Shown here piece after piece: positions 6,106 through 14,515 of a stretch of DNA of 64,000 nucleotides (position 1 is the stretch's first letter; each line of letters begins with the position of its first letter). The stretch lies in contig ONJS01000013.1 in assembly GCA_900318205.1 (NCBI GenBank), forward strand, positions 1 through 64,000. The letters run 5' to 3'. The notes beneath the pieces are model-generated. The model did not search any database. It saw nothing but the letters and a program-made list of their open reading frames with translations, and was not told where the DNA came from. Made by a program: the position numbers and the translations under genes. Source of the stretch: an uncultured Prevotellaceae bacterium. Lineage in GTDB: Bacteria > Bacteroidota > Bacteroidia > Bacteroidales > Muribaculaceae.

Positions 6106-6858
6106 CTATTTGCGGGAGGCACGCACAGCACGGACGGGGATGCCGGTGTATCGGCTATCGTACCAGATTTCCTGTTTGTCAAACGAATTAAAGAACAGGA
6201 TATAGGCTTCACCCTGGTCTGCCGCTTCGATAGCCATCTTCTTGGCTGAGCACAGCGTGCGTGACCAATAATAGGCGAATTGGCCATCATTGTAGATATG
6301 GGTTGAGCACCCGCCTGCAGTTGGCAAGAAGATGGAGTTGCCGTTGCGGCCGGTTACAAGATAACCATTCACGCCGTTCCGTCGAGTCCAATGCCATTCG
6401 CATTTTGCCACAAGCTCTTGCAACTGTTCCATCGTCGGTGTGCGCCAATTGGAGCCCCATTTCACGTATGCAGCATCGTCTTCGGGATCGAGCTCCATCT
6501 TGCCATCACCCCCAGTGACATAACCATCTCCTGTCCATTTCATGTAATAGTACTTATACCATGTCTCTTCCAAAACGCGATAAAAATGATCACTGATGGT
6601 GTCATATTCCCAATGCGCCCACTTGTAGTTGCGCCATTCATAGGTGTCCTTAGTAGCGGTCTCGCCCCAGGCGAAGTAATCGCCATATTCCTCAGGGCTG
6701 TCGGCACCGATATTACACGTCGCCCACAGCGTGCCGCTGGGCAGTCCCAGGTCAACATGCTCGTGAACATCGGGAGTCACGGGCTCATCCTTATCGTCAC
6801 CGCAAGAAATAAAAACCAGAGGCAATGCTATAGCCAATAACAAATAAAACTTATTCAT
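6106..6858 (-). CDS. FISUMP-domain surface lipoprotein
   Basis: 250 residues from the ATG at 6858; a longer frame to 6915 would place 19 residues before the signal. The lipoprotein signal MNKFYLLLAIALPLVFISC has its lipobox Cys at residue 19, followed by acidic GDDKDEP, typical of Bacteroidetes lipoproteins exported to the surface. The rest is one FISUMP domain (Fibrobacter succinogenes major paralogous domain): VDLGLPSGTLWATCNIGA, DYFAWGET, then WRTPTMEQLQELVAKCEW, GNSIFLPTAGG and a closing VRAVRAS. These domains are C-type-lectin/FGE-like folds and probably bind ligands at the cell surface. Three more copies occur in this window (9072-9749 and two in 16869-18599). Confidence 0.8.
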   Translation of the reverse strand: MNKFYLLLAIALPLVFISCGDDKDEPVTPDVHEHVDLGLPSGTLWATCNIGADSPEEYGDYFAWGETATKDTYEWRNYKWAHWEYDTISDHFYRVLEETWYKYYYMKWTGDGYVTGGDGKMELDPEDDAAYVKWGSNWRTPTMEQLQELVAKCEWHWTRRNGVNGYLVTGRNGNSIFLPTAGGCSTHIYNDGQFAYYWSRTLCSAKKMAIEAADQGEAYILFFNSFDKQEIWYDSRYTGIPVRAVRASRK

Positions 6859-6920
6859 GATGATATACAATTTAAAGTTTGTGACAGTTTGATCTTTCAT
6901 CTTTAATACATTCAAGTTAT

Positions 6921-7098
6921 TTAACGTGAGTATGATGAAAATAAAGTGCTGATACTCAATTCGTCCCCTATGTAGAGACGCAAAATCTTGCGTCTCCAGG
7001 GCAGCATTGATGTAATACCTAACATGGGAGACGCAAAATTTTGCGTCTCTACAAGCCTCAGCAGGCTAACTAGTTATATTATCAACGAACTCACGTTA
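6921..7098. mobile_element. MITE-like palindromic repeat, copy A
   Basis: Terminal inverted repeats TTAACGTGAG (6921-6930) and CGAACTCACGTTA (7086-7098) bound about 178 bp. Inside are two palindromes built on GAGACGCAAAAT/ATTTTGCGTCTC, at 6975-6996 (one mismatch) and 7028-7049 (perfect), separated by GGGCAGCATT and about 20 more bases. A further TTAACGTGAGTTCG lies just outside at 7145. The same order and much of the sequence recur at 58547-58723. There is no coding capacity. It could act as a bidirectional hairpin between the FISUMP gene and the dipeptidase gene. Confidence 0.6.
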
Positions 7099-7257
7099 TT
7101 CATCATAATAACGATTATAATCAGGAATTATTATAAAAACTATCTTAACGTGAGTTCGACAAAAATATCTTCAGCAAACGAATCACGCTTCGTGCGAGCT
7201 AAAGGTTCTCGGCCGTGAGACCGATCAAAAACCAGAGGCCATACAATCCTCTCTCGT

Positions 7258-8910
7258 TTACAGCGACTTGATGTCTCCAGAGCTTTCGGGCATCAGGTAA
7301 CGGGTACCGGTATCCTTGCTGATTTGTTCGCGGAACTGCTGGTCATAGCCGGGTGTTGAATAACGCCCAGGAACGACGACACCATTCTCTGAAGGCTTCA
7401 TGATCTGGTCGTTATGCTTCACGGCGATGAGACGGAAGAGCTTGTCCCAACGCTGCATCATCTGGGCGGTATAGGCTGCACTCTTGCTGGTGAGGTAGCT
7501 GACACGCTCACGCTTGGTGAGAGGTTCGACGTCTTTCAATACCTGTGCCTGATCGGCAGCGTAGAAGTCTTCCAACTCCTGCTGCGCCTCACGCAGGTCG
7601 CCAATCATGGCGCTGTAGCGCGGATAAATCATGTTGGCCACCAGATTGTTCATCCAGAAGGCGCTGTGCTCGCTGAACTCGCTGCTCACGTTGTTCTCAC
7701 GGCGGAAGGCTTCGGGCACATCATTTACGCAGCAATATACAGGCACGTAGGCAATCATGTTGGCATCGTCGCAGTTGAAGTACATGATCCCTCCCACCTC
7801 ATCGGGTAGCCAGTTGCGCAGCTGTGATACCAGCGTGAAGCCCGACTGCGGGGTGCCGATGGCGCGCTCGCGGAAATAGTTCTTTCCATCGACTTCCCAG
7901 TTCATGGGCAGCGGACGGTAAGGTGAGCTCCAGGGGCCTGCACTCATGTCGGCTGTCATGTCAAGCGGCGTGCCCTCGTAATGGTCGCGCATGTCATTCA
8001 TGATATCACGCACCGACAACTTTTTGTCGGGCTTGATGTAGAGCGGCAAGTGGTCGCAAACGTCATGCTGGCCGTTGATGTAGGGCAGATACTTGTCCAT
8101 CTCGGCATGGTCGTAGTGATGGCGGAAGAAACTCCACACGCGGGCATCGGCATAGCGCACCGAGGAGAAAGAGATAGGGCAATAGGCATCGCGGAAGCTG
8201 AAGTCTTCATCCTTGCCGCTAAAATAGCCTTTCTCGCGTGCAAAGGAAATCACGTCCTTGGAATACAGGCAGTTCTTGGGGTCCTTCAAGGGGAACTGGC
8301 GTATGCGGGAGAGATTGGCGTGGGCACAGATGCAGTCGTCAGGAATGCGGACGGCTACCCACACGGCACCTTTCACACCAGGGCCCTTGCCCACGATTTC
8401 GAGAATCCAAGCCTCGTTCTTGTCACACACGGTGATGGTCTCGCCCGTGCTGCTGTAACCATACTTCTGCACCAGGTCGGTCATGATGAGGATAGCCTCA
8501 CGAGCCGTAGAGGCACGCTCCAGCCCCAGATGCATCATGGAGAAATAGTCGAGCCATCCTTCAGGGTTCTGCAACTCCAGGCGGCCATCGAAGGTGGTTT
8601 CCACGATGCTCACCTGCTTCTCATTGATAAAGCCGATGACGTCATAGGTGTATTCCACTTGAGGAATATAGCCTTTCACGGGACCTCGGCCCCACTCACG
8701 GATGGCAATCTTCTCGTCTTTCTCATGCTTGCCGCCAGGAGTGCGCGACAGCGAGCCCGCAAAGCCATAGCCATCACAGTTATACGTGCAAATCACTGAG
8801 CCGTCTGCTGAGGCTGCTTTCCCAACGATAAGGTTGGTACATGCCCAAGACTGAGTGACTGCCAGCGCCAACATCGCCACGAGTGAAAAGAGAAATCGTT
8901 TTGTCTTCAT
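7258..8910 (-). CDS. secreted C69-family dipeptidase
   Basis: 550 residues from the ATG at 8910 (the frame is open ten codons further). The signal peptide ends SWA and cleavage would expose Cys24 of CTNLIVGKAASADGS, the N-terminal nucleophile of peptidase family C69 (U34, PepD-like Ntn hydrolases). The rest follows the family: a GAVWVAVRIPDDCICAHANLSRI segment near residue 190 and a conserved substrate-cleft region SPYRPLPMNW. It should cleave dipeptides in the periplasm or outside the cell and feed peptide uptake. It is a single gene with a clear -7 box (8938-8945) and no neighbours in operon distance. Confidence 0.88.
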   Translation of the reverse strand: MKTKRFLFSLVAMLALAVTQSWACTNLIVGKAASADGSVICTYNCDGYGFAGSLSRTPGGKHEKDEKIAIREWGRGPVKGYIPQVEYTYDVIGFINEKQVSIVETTFDGRLELQNPEGWLDYFSMMHLGLERASTAREAILIMTDLVQKYGYSSTGETITVCDKNEAWILEIVGKGPGVKGAVWVAVRIPDDCICAHANLSRIRQFPLKDPKNCLYSKDVISFAREKGYFSGKDEDFSFRDAYCPISFSSVRYADARVWSFFRHHYDHAEMDKYLPYINGQHDVCDHLPLYIKPDKKLSVRDIMNDMRDHYEGTPLDMTADMSAGPWSSPYRPLPMNWEVDGKNYFRERAIGTPQSGFTLVSQLRNWLPDEVGGIMYFNCDDANMIAYVPVYCCVNDVPEAFRRENNVSSEFSEHSAFWMNNLVANMIYPRYSAMIGDLREAQQELEDFYAADQAQVLKDVEPLTKRERVSYLTSKSAAYTAQMMQRWDKLFRLIAVKHNDQIMKPSENGVVVPGRYSTPGYDQQFREQISKDTGTRYLMPESSGDIKSL

Positions 8911-8937
8911 ATTATTTGTCGTTTTTTCTATAGGGTA

Positions 8938-8945
8938 CAAAGATA
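8938..8945 (-). promoter_or_regulatory. -7 box of the C69 dipeptidase gene
   Basis: The minus strand reads TATCTTTG about 28 bp upstream of the start at 8910, giving a short leader. Confidence 0.6.
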
Positions 8946-9071
8946 ACGATTATTTCCTTAAACTCTTCATTTTCTTTCAGATTTGGATGATTAGTGTCTG
9001 CCCTTAAATTTTGGATTCCAATGTAATGATTTGAAAATAAGATAAATATGGATATCTTTCAAATCGGGAGA

Positions 9072-9749
9072 TCACTTTGGTGACTGTTGAACACGCACAG
9101 CTCGAACGCATAGACCGCCGTAGCGGTAAAAGATGCCCCAAGATCTGTTTCCCGAACCAAAGGATAAGCCCCCTGCGCATTCGGGCATTAAAGGGGACTC
9201 GCTTGACCAGTAGTAGCCGCCTGGTCCGGTCTCGTTTGGTCCTCCCTCCGAACGGACGCCTGATTCTGGCAGAATCAAAGTCGCTCCATTAGGACCTGTA
9301 ACCCTGCAACAATCTACACCGTTGATCTCAATCGTTGTCCATGTACACCGTGTAATCAACTCCTGCATTTGTGCTTCAGTGGGCATACGCCACGCTGCAC
9401 CCCAATTCACGGTGGCGGCATCGTCTTCGGGCAGCAGTAAAGTCCTGTTATCAACTTCTCCATAGTCTTTGTCAGAGCAGTATTTCGTCAACGTGTTTTC
9501 ACTTCCGTTGCACCAGATATAGGTGCTCCAGTCATAGGCATCCTTGGTAGAAGTCTCGCCCCAGGCAAAGTAATAACCACAGTCTTCGGGACTGCTGGCG
9601 CCCACGTTCATTGTTGCCCACAGTGTGCCACTGGGCAGCCCTAAGTCCACCCATTCGTGGGGATTTTTCACATCGTCATTGTTGGCCGGCTGAGCTTTCA
9701 CACACAGTGCCATCATTGCCATAATCATAATCAACATCAAATTCTTCAT
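9072..9749 (-). CDS. secreted FISUMP-domain protein
   Basis: 225 residues from the ATG at 9749. A signal peptide (MKNLMLIMIMAMMALCVKA) precedes QPANNDD and has no lipobox, so the protein is secreted rather than lipidated. A single FISUMP domain follows: EWVDLGLPSGTLWATMNVGA, YYFAWGETSTKDAYDW, WRMPTEAQMQELITRC, NGATLILPESG and a terminal CVRAVRV. It is closely related to the lipoprotein at 6106-6858 and to the two-domain protein at 16869. Likely a surface or matrix ligand-binding protein; the ligand is unknown. Confidence 0.78.
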   Translation of the reverse strand: MKNLMLIMIMAMMALCVKAQPANNDDVKNPHEWVDLGLPSGTLWATMNVGASSPEDCGYYFAWGETSTKDAYDWSTYIWCNGSENTLTKYCSDKDYGEVDNRTLLLPEDDAATVNWGAAWRMPTEAQMQELITRCTWTTIEINGVDCCRVTGPNGATLILPESGVRSEGGPNETGPGGYYWSSESPLMPECAGGLSFGSGNRSWGIFYRYGGLCVRAVRVQQSPK

Positions 9750-9972
9750 TTTTCCTGATACTTTTAGTGGGTTAATAATCATATATTTATTGTAACGATC
9801 AATAGCCGCTCAAGTTGCATAGAAAGCTATTGATTTAAGAATTATTTAATTTTGATAGATTCAATCTAAAAATCATCTCGTCCTCAATTTGTAAAATTTG
9901 TCATAATTGAATGCGGATGCCAATTAGTTTAATTCGTGTAATTCGTAGTTTTTACTTTCTCAGTGCCGTTCG

Positions 9973-10007
9973 AAAAAAATCAGGTCATGGAAACGACCAT
10001 GACCTGA
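9973..10007 (-). terminator. terminator of ridA
   Basis: Perfect 12-bp arms ATCAGGTCATGG (9979-9990) and CCATGACCTGAT (9996-10007) with a 5-nt loop. On the minus strand the stem is followed by seven T, so it stops leftward transcription 26 bp after the ridA stop. Confidence 0.85.
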
Positions 10008-10032
10008 TGATTGTGTTTATTAGCAAAATGGT

Positions 10033-10410
10033 TTACTGTGCCTCGGCGATGAGTTCGATTTCGACAAGGGCAGCCTTGGGAAGGTCCTTTACTGCAAAGG
10101 CGCAGCGAGCGGGGAAGGGAGCCGTGAAGAACTCGGCATAGACCTCGTTCATGGGACCAAAGTTGGCGATTTCACTGAGGAAAACGGTGGTCTTGACAAC
10201 GTTGTTGAGGTCAAGTCCCTCGCTCTGGAGGATGGCGCGTGCGTTGAGCAGGCTCTGGCGGGTCTGTTCCTTGATGCCTCCCTCGGGGAATGCTCCAGTC
10301 TCAGGGATGATGGGCAGCTGGCCCGAAACGAATACGAGATTGCCGGTGCGGATAGCCTGGCTGTAGGGACCAATGGCAGCAGGTGCCTTATCGGTGTTTA
10401 ATACTTTCAT
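10033..10410 (-). CDS. ridA: RidA family enamine/imine deaminase
   Basis: 125 residues, the usual length. The signature is intact: GPYSQAI near residue 14, VFVSGQLP, NVVKTTVFL, and the active-site Arg102 in FPARCAFAV, with Glu119 in the closing VEIELIAEA. RidA hydrolyses reactive enamine/imine intermediates (such as 2-aminoacrylate) formed by PLP enzymes, in the cytoplasm as a trimer. It is monocistronic, with its own -7 box (10468-10475) and a strong terminator. An unusual feature is Cys103 next to the catalytic Arg, where many homologues carry Ser or Thr. Confidence 0.93.
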   Translation of the reverse strand: MKVLNTDKAPAAIGPYSQAIRTGNLVFVSGQLPIIPETGAFPEGGIKEQTRQSLLNARAILQSEGLDLNNVVKTTVFLSEIANFGPMNEVYAEFFTAPFPARCAFAVKDLPKAALVEIELIAEAQ

Positions 10411-10467
10411 TGTTTGTTGATAAGATGAATAATGTTGTTGTTAATAATGTGAGTTAATCAGATACTG

Positions 10468-10475
10468 CAAAGGTA
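10468..10475 (-). promoter_or_regulatory. -7 box of ridA
   Basis: The minus strand reads TACCTTTG about 58 bp upstream of the ridA start. Confidence 0.6.
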
Positions 10476-10511
10476 GTGATAATTATTGATTCAATTGCAT
10501 GAAAGGGCAAG

Positions 10512-10547
10512 AAAAAAACGACCTGCGGTCATCTGACTGCAGGTCGT
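10512..10547 (-). terminator. terminator of the C1 peptidase gene
   Basis: Arms ACGACCTGC (10518-10526) and GCAGGTCGT (10539-10547) are followed on the minus strand by a seven-T run. The hairpin lies 26 bp after the stop at 10573. Confidence 0.8.
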
Positions 10548-10572
10548 GATCATGTAAAAGATGAAGTCTTGA

Positions 10573-11778
10573 TTACTTCTTGATACCCATCTTCTTGGCG
10601 ATCTTGGCGGGGATGGCATCCTTGTGAACGAGGATGTTCAAGGTCTTGGCGCGGAAGAAGGCCTCACTGCAATAGAAGTAGCCCTCATAAAGCTGGTTGG
10701 TGTCCCAGCTGTTCTGCACCTTGAAGTAGCGGTTGCCTTCCTGGTCAACAGCCTTACCCATGATGACCATACCGTGGTCGTCGGTGGTCTCCTTGTTGTC
10801 AAACATTGCCTGACGCTCCTCGGGGGTTACCCACTGCTCCTTAACCGGACCCTTGATGTCCCACAACTCGGCCTCGCGATCCCTGTCGCTCAGCTGAGCC
10901 CAGCGTGCCATGTCGGTACCTGCGGCATCGGGAACCTCTTTCTTGACGGGCAGGATAGCATAACCATTGCGCCACTTGAAGCCTTTCTCGCTCACGTCAG
11001 AACCCCAAGCGATGCTGTAGCCGTTGTCGATAGCATAGTTGGCAATCTCCAGCAGCTCGTCGATGGGCACGTTCTGATAGCTTGACCACAACCAGTTGTC
11101 GGCCACCTCAAGGACGAAGGGCTGATAGTAGGGGTGGTGAGTGAACGATGCAATGGGTACATAGTCGTCCATGTTGATGCCGAGGCTGGCAGCCCAGGTC
11201 TGCGGGGTATAGGTCTTGCCCTCATAGACGAAGTTCTCGGGCATCTTGCCCATGTAACCGTCGAGGATGCCCTTCAGACCGTCCATCCACGCGGGAGAGA
11301 GTTTACCACGGCTGTTCTTGTTGATGGTGCCAACATAGCCCTTCAACAGAGCGGTCAGCTCGCTGGTATCGAACTTCTTGTCACCGTAGGTCATGCCGGT
11401 ATAGACCTCGTTGGGTACCATACCGTACTTGCGCCATACGTAGGGTACGTCCTCGGCGGCGCCGCCTTCAGCGAAGTTGATGGTGCCATCCATGCGGATG
11501 TACTTGATAGCCTTGTCATAGTAGCAGTGATTTACCACAAAGCCCTCGCTCAGGTGAACCTCCTTGCCGGTGACGCGCAGGATCTCGTTCTCAAAGAAGG
11601 AGTTGGTGGAGTAGCACCAGCACGTTCCGGACTTGTTCTGGTCCTTAACGGGAGTGTGGCGGATGACCTTGGTGTCGGTGAATTTGAAACCGGTGCTGTC
11701 AGGGATGACAACCTTGCTATCGGCCAAAACGTTGATGGATACAGCCGATGCAAGCAATAAGAATAAAAACTTCTTCAT
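10573..11778 (-). CDS. secreted bleomycin-hydrolase-like C1 peptidase
   Basis: 401 residues with a cleavable signal peptide (MKKFLFLLLASAVSINVLA). The papain-fold catalytic residues are visible: Cys53 in QNKSGTCWCYS, His335 in DDHGMVIMG and Asn356 in VQNSWD. This is peptidase family C1B (aminopeptidase C / bleomycin hydrolase). The length is slightly below the usual 440-470 because the cytosolic C-terminal tail is shortened, and a signal peptide is present, as in Bacteroidetes periplasmic members. It probably trims N-terminal residues from peptides. Single gene with its own promoter (11834-11841) and terminator. Confidence 0.9.
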   Translation of the reverse strand: MKKFLFLLLASAVSINVLADSKVVIPDSTGFKFTDTKVIRHTPVKDQNKSGTCWCYSTNSFFENEILRVTGKEVHLSEGFVVNHCYYDKAIKYIRMDGTINFAEGGAAEDVPYVWRKYGMVPNEVYTGMTYGDKKFDTSELTALLKGYVGTINKNSRGKLSPAWMDGLKGILDGYMGKMPENFVYEGKTYTPQTWAASLGINMDDYVPIASFTHHPYYQPFVLEVADNWLWSSYQNVPIDELLEIANYAIDNGYSIAWGSDVSEKGFKWRNGYAILPVKKEVPDAAGTDMARWAQLSDRDREAELWDIKGPVKEQWVTPEERQAMFDNKETTDDHGMVIMGKAVDQEGNRYFKVQNSWDTNQLYEGYFYCSEAFFRAKTLNILVHKDAIPAKIAKKMGIKK

Positions 11779-11833
11779 AAAATACAGTTAGTTATTAATG
11801 TTAGGTTAATAGAATTTCATTGGTTATAACTTG

Positions 11834-11841
11834 CAAATGTA
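11834..11841 (-). promoter_or_regulatory. -7 box of the C1 peptidase gene
   Basis: The minus strand reads TACATTTG about 56 bp upstream of the start at 11778. Confidence 0.55.
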
Positions 11842-11885
11842 CTCATAATTTTTGAATAACAACCGTTTTTGGGACATAAAATGAT

Positions 11886-11935
11886 AAAAACGCCTCGTTG
11901 CGGGCCTTGTAGGGCCTGAACGAGGCATAGTTTTT
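11886..11935. terminator. bidirectional hairpin upstream of mutS2
   Basis: GCCTCGTT and AACGAGGC form the outer stem and GGCC/GGCC an inner one. The hairpin has A5 to the left and T5 to the right, so it could terminate in either direction. It lies between two divergent genes where no terminator is needed, which is odd; it may insulate the two promoters or be a relic of a lost gene. Confidence 0.5.
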
Positions 11936-11993
11936 CCTTGAGATTAGATAAATAAGATTTGATTGATGATGCCGCAAAGATACAAAGTTTTCG

Positions 11994-12020
11994 TTGATTA
12001 AGGAAAAAAGTGTAATTTTG
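11994..12020 (+). promoter_or_regulatory. promoter of mutS2, start codon 4 nt after the -7 box
   Basis: TAATTTTG at 12013-12020 with TTG at 11994-11996. The ATG of mutS2 begins at 12025, only 4 nt after the box, so the transcript is predicted to be leaderless or nearly so. Confidence 0.65.
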
Positions 12021-12024
12021 TGCG

Positions 12025-14478
12025 ATGATTTATCCCTCAAATTTTGAAACCAAGATCGGTTTTGATGCCGTGAGGCGTGAATTGGAGCGACATTGCGTGA
12101 GCGCGTTGGGAACTGCCAACGTGCCTCGCCTGCGTTTCTCGACCCATCGCGACGAGGTGATTCGCTGGTTGGAAGAAACCAACGAATTCTTGTCTATTAT
12201 CCAGACGGGCAAGGAGTTCCCGTTGAGTTACTACTTTGATCTGCGCGTGGTGCTCAAGGAAGTGGCGACACCCGGCACCTTTTTGTCGGCAGAGCGTCTG
12301 TTCGATTTGCAGCGCTTGTTGGTGACAGTCTCTCAGGTGGTTCGTTTCTTTTCTCTCGATGGTGACGGCAAGACATCTTATCCGCGACTGCGCGAACTGA
12401 CCAGCGGCATGCAGTCGTTTCCCGAGTTGAGCGCCGCTATAGGACACATTCTCGACAAGGCAGGCAATATCAAGGACACCGCGTCACCACGCTTGCAGGA
12501 GTTGCGCACGGCAATTGCCCGCGTGACCAGCAGCATCAACGGAACCCTCAGGCGCATCATCGCCCAGGGTAAGCAGGACGGTATTCTTGAGGCCGATGTG
12601 CAACCCTCGTTGCGCGACGGCCGTCTGGTGCTGCCCGTCAATGCGATGAACAAGCGCAAACTCCATGGCATCGTCCACGACGAGAGCGCCACAGGAAAGA
12701 CTGTGTTCATTGAGCCTGACGCCATTGTCGAGGCCAATAACCGCATCCGCGAGACCGAAGCCGAAATCGCCCGTGAGATTATCCGCATTCTCACCGAGGT
12801 GACCGACCTGATACGCCCGCATCTTGACGAGTTGGCCAGTGTGTTGGAGACATTGGGATTGTTGGACTTTATCCGCGCCAAGGCACTGTTTGCTCAGGAC
12901 GTGGGCGCTCAGATGTGCCATGTGGACCGCAAACCCGTCATCGAGTGGTATGGTGCCATCCATCCCGCCTTGATGCTCTCGTTGCGCAATCAGGGCAAGG
13001 AGGTCGTTCCCTTGAACATTACCCTCAACAAGCAAGCCCGCATCCTGGTCATTTCGGGCCCTAACGCCGGTGGCAAGTCGGTGTGCCTCAAGACCGTGGG
13101 TGTGGTGCAATACATGGTGCAATGTGGCCTGTTACCCACTTTACGGGACAATTCGCATATCGGCATCTTCCGCGATATTTTTATTGACATCGGTGACCAG
13201 CAGAGCATCGAGAATGACCTGAGTACCTATAGCAGCCACTTGCAGAACATGAAGCTCTTCTTGTCCAAGGGTGGCAAGGAGACGCTCATCCTCATCGACG
13301 AGATGGGCAGTGGTACCGAGCCGCAAATCGGCGGTGCCATCGCACAGTCTATCCTGGAACAGCTCAACGAGCACCAGGTGATGGGTGTGGTAACTACCCA
13401 CTATCAGAACCTGAAGCATTTTGCCGACGAGGCCGAAGGCGTCATCAACGGAGCGATGCTCTATGACAGGCAGCGCATGCAGCCGCTTTTCCAGCTGTCG
13501 ATGGGTTATCCGGGCAGCTCGTTTGCCATCGAGATAGCCCGCAAGACAGGCCTGCCGCAGCAGGTCATTGACAAGGCGAGCGAGATTGTCGGCAGCGACT
13601 ACATCAACATGGACAAGTACCTGTTGGACATCGTGCGTGACCGCCGCTATTGGGAGAACAAACGCCAGGAAGTGCGTGCCAAGGAGAAACGTCTTGACCA
13701 GTTGATCGGTGACTATGACGAGCGTCTGGACAACATCCGTGCTGAGCATCGCCAGATTATCCACGATGCCCGTGCCGAAGCTGAGGAAATCCTGCGTGGC
13801 AGCAATGCTCAGATTGAACGCACAATCAAGGAGATTCGCCAGCAGCAGGCCGAGAAGGAACGTACCCGGGAATTGCGCCGACAACTTGACGAATTCAAGC
13901 AGCGCATCAATGCCGAGGATCCTCAAGAACCCACGCGACTGAAGGAACTTACCCCCAAGGATAAGCCACGTCGCAAACAGCCCAAGCGCAAGGCTCCACA
14001 GCCACTTCCCAAGGATCGTCCCTTGCAGGCTGGCGACAACGTGGTGCTGAAGGGCACGACGACCGTGGGAACACTGATCAGCATCGACGAGAAATATGCA
14101 CTTGTGGCATTTGGCAACATCAAAACCCGCATCGAGGCCGATAAGGTGGAACGCACGATGCGCAAGGAGAAGACCGCCAAGGTGGAGTCGTTGGGACGCT
14201 CTACGAGCGATGAGATTCGCACCCGCCAGCTCAATTTCAAGCCCGACATTGACGTGCGTGGTATGCGTGCCGATGAGGCTTTGCAGGCGATTACCTATTT
14301 CATCGATGATGCCATCCAGTTCAACGCTCAGCGGGTACGCATCCTGCATGGCACAGGAACCGGTGCCTTGAAGGTCGCCATCCGTGAGTACTTGCACACG
14401 GTCAACGGTGTGAAGTCCTACCGCGATGAGCATGTGCAGTTCGGCGGTGCCGGCATCACTGTCGTGGAGCTGGAGTAA
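12025..14478 (+). CDS. mutS2: MutS2 ATPase/endonuclease
   Basis: 817 residues. MutS-type ABC ATPase: Walker A GPNAGGKS (345-352), Walker B LILIDEMGSGTEP (about 427-439). A long charged coiled-coil segment follows (about 530-640), then a KOW-like basic linker (PRRKQPKRKAPQ) and a C-terminal Smr nuclease domain starting DVRGMRADEA near residue 743 with HGTGTGALK. It lacks the MutS mismatch-recognition domain, as expected. In bacteria MutS2 suppresses recombination and acts on collided ribosomes. The start is fixed by IYPSNFETKIGFDAVR, where homologues begin. The downstream M3 peptidase begins 38 bp later and is probably co-transcribed. Confidence 0.95.
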   Translation: MIYPSNFETKIGFDAVRRELERHCVSALGTANVPRLRFSTHRDEVIRWLEETNEFLSIIQTGKEFPLSYYFDLRVVLKEVATPGTFLSAERLFDLQRLLVTVSQVVRFFSLDGDGKTSYPRLRELTSGMQSFPELSAAIGHILDKAGNIKDTASPRLQELRTAIARVTSSINGTLRRIIAQGKQDGILEADVQPSLRDGRLVLPVNAMNKRKLHGIVHDESATGKTVFIEPDAIVEANNRIRETEAEIAREIIRILTEVTDLIRPHLDELASVLETLGLLDFIRAKALFAQDVGAQMCHVDRKPVIEWYGAIHPALMLSLRNQGKEVVPLNITLNKQARILVISGPNAGGKSVCLKTVGVVQYMVQCGLLPTLRDNSHIGIFRDIFIDIGDQQSIENDLSTYSSHLQNMKLFLSKGGKETLILIDEMGSGTEPQIGGAIAQSILEQLNEHQVMGVVTTHYQNLKHFADEAEGVINGAMLYDRQRMQPLFQLSMGYPGSSFAIEIARKTGLPQQVIDKASEIVGSDYINMDKYLLDIVRDRRYWENKRQEVRAKEKRLDQLIGDYDERLDNIRAEHRQIIHDARAEAEEILRGSNAQIERTIKEIRQQQAEKERTRELRRQLDEFKQRINAEDPQEPTRLKELTPKDKPRRKQPKRKAPQPLPKDRPLQAGDNVVLKGTTTVGTLISIDEKYALVAFGNIKTRIEADKVERTMRKEKTAKVESLGRSTSDEIRTRQLNFKPDIDVRGMRADEALQAITYFIDDAIQFNAQRVRILHGTGTGALKVAIREYLHTVNGVKSYRDEHVQFGGAGITVVELE

Positions 14479-14515
14479 TGGATTCCCTTGGGACTCGAAA
14501 CTAATAACAAACATC

